Assembly (NCBI GenBank): GCA_938073745.1
Contig: CALJFR010000061.1
Span: 1-37,610 of the forward strand
Source of the DNA: an uncultured Flavobacteriales bacterium
GTDB lineage: Bacteria > Bacteroidota > Bacteroidia > Flavobacteriales > BACL11
Reading direction: 5' to 3'
DNA length: 37,610 nucleotides
Shown piece by piece: positions 37,362 through 37,610 of this stretch; the stretch's first letter is position 1; each line of letters starts with the position of its first letter. The notes below the pieces were generated by a model. It was not told where the DNA came from. It was given only the letters and a program-made list of their open reading frames with translations, and did not search any database. The position numbers were made by a program, and so were the translations under genes.

Positions 37362-37393
37362 AGAATGTATTTTTCTGTAAATATATAAAAAGA

Positions 37394-37401
37394 CAAACCT
37401 A
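37394..37401 (-). promoter_or_regulatory. candidate -7 element for the 7-gene surface operon
   Basis: CAAACCTA on + = TAGGTTTG on -, 33 nt from ATG 37361. No clear -33. Confidence 0.4.
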
Positions 37402-37436
37402 AATCAAAGAAACTCTAGATTATAACTTATGAAAAA

Positions 37437-37610
37437 CTAACGATTAAATATTACTTCTTTATTAGATGTAATTTCAGAAAATTGATAACCTAAACCATTA
37501 AAATTAAAAAGATCTTCAATTTTATTAGGTCTTTGCTCAACAATAAATCTTGCAAAAGAACCTCGTGCTTTTTTTGCAAAAAATGAAATTACTTTTGATT
37601 TACCATTTTT
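37437..37610 (-). CDS. YaaA/UPF0246 family protein, C-terminal part, truncated by window
   Basis: Reverse translation gives ...KSKVISFFAKKARGSFARFIVEQRPNKIEDLFNFNGLGYQFSEITSNKEVIFNR*, matching the YaaA C-terminal pattern. Confidence 0.8.
   Translation of the reverse strand, partial: KNGKSKVISFFAKKARGSFARFIVEQRPNKIEDLFNFNGLGYQFSEITSNKEVIFNR

Noticed and set aside
1-37610. Mobile elements, CRISPR arrays, toxin-antitoxin or defence systems, tRNA/rRNA
   Set aside because: No transposase, integrase, spaced identical repeats, nuclease/defence motifs or tRNA-like cloverleaf found by eye; tRNAscan and CRISPR finders would be needed to exclude fully.

Overview
A 37.6 kb, AT-rich, gene-dense window from a Bacteroidota (Flavobacteriia-like) chromosome. 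This placement rests on T9SS type A and B sorting domains, TAnnTTTG promoter -7 elements, and the fur/spoT/purA and surE/lpxB neighbourhoods. The first ~27 kb is mainly housekeeping: E2 acyltransferase 3' end, exonuclease, FAA hydrolase, a minus-strand run guaB > PpiC > SurA-like > SurA > MoxR > def, a large T9SS type-B protein, nitronate monooxygenase-like, glyA-spoT-fur-purA-OstA-like, a PorE-like OmpA/PD40 protein, queE, fused formiminotransferase-cyclodeaminase, surE-lpxB and a YugP-like protease. The right third (28255-37361, minus strand) is a tightly packed 7-gene run: a Kazal-like T9SS protein, two DUF1549/DUF1553-like lipoproteins, a Tat-type DUF1501 protein, a lipoprotein with a CX4CH cytochrome-like motif, a small lipoprotein, and a 1358-aa CUB/repeat/MAM-like T9SS type-B protein. 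This is the best candidate for an undescribed surface system. Other notable points are a peptide deformylase whose HExxH metal motif reads HEYDN, a MAM-like domain inserted inside a repeat unit, four of five convergent gene pairs that overlap or abut, interleaved divergent promoters, and an A17 tract between promoter and start codon. I saw no rRNA, tRNA, CRISPR array or transposase. All family names come from reading motifs by eye; no searches were run.
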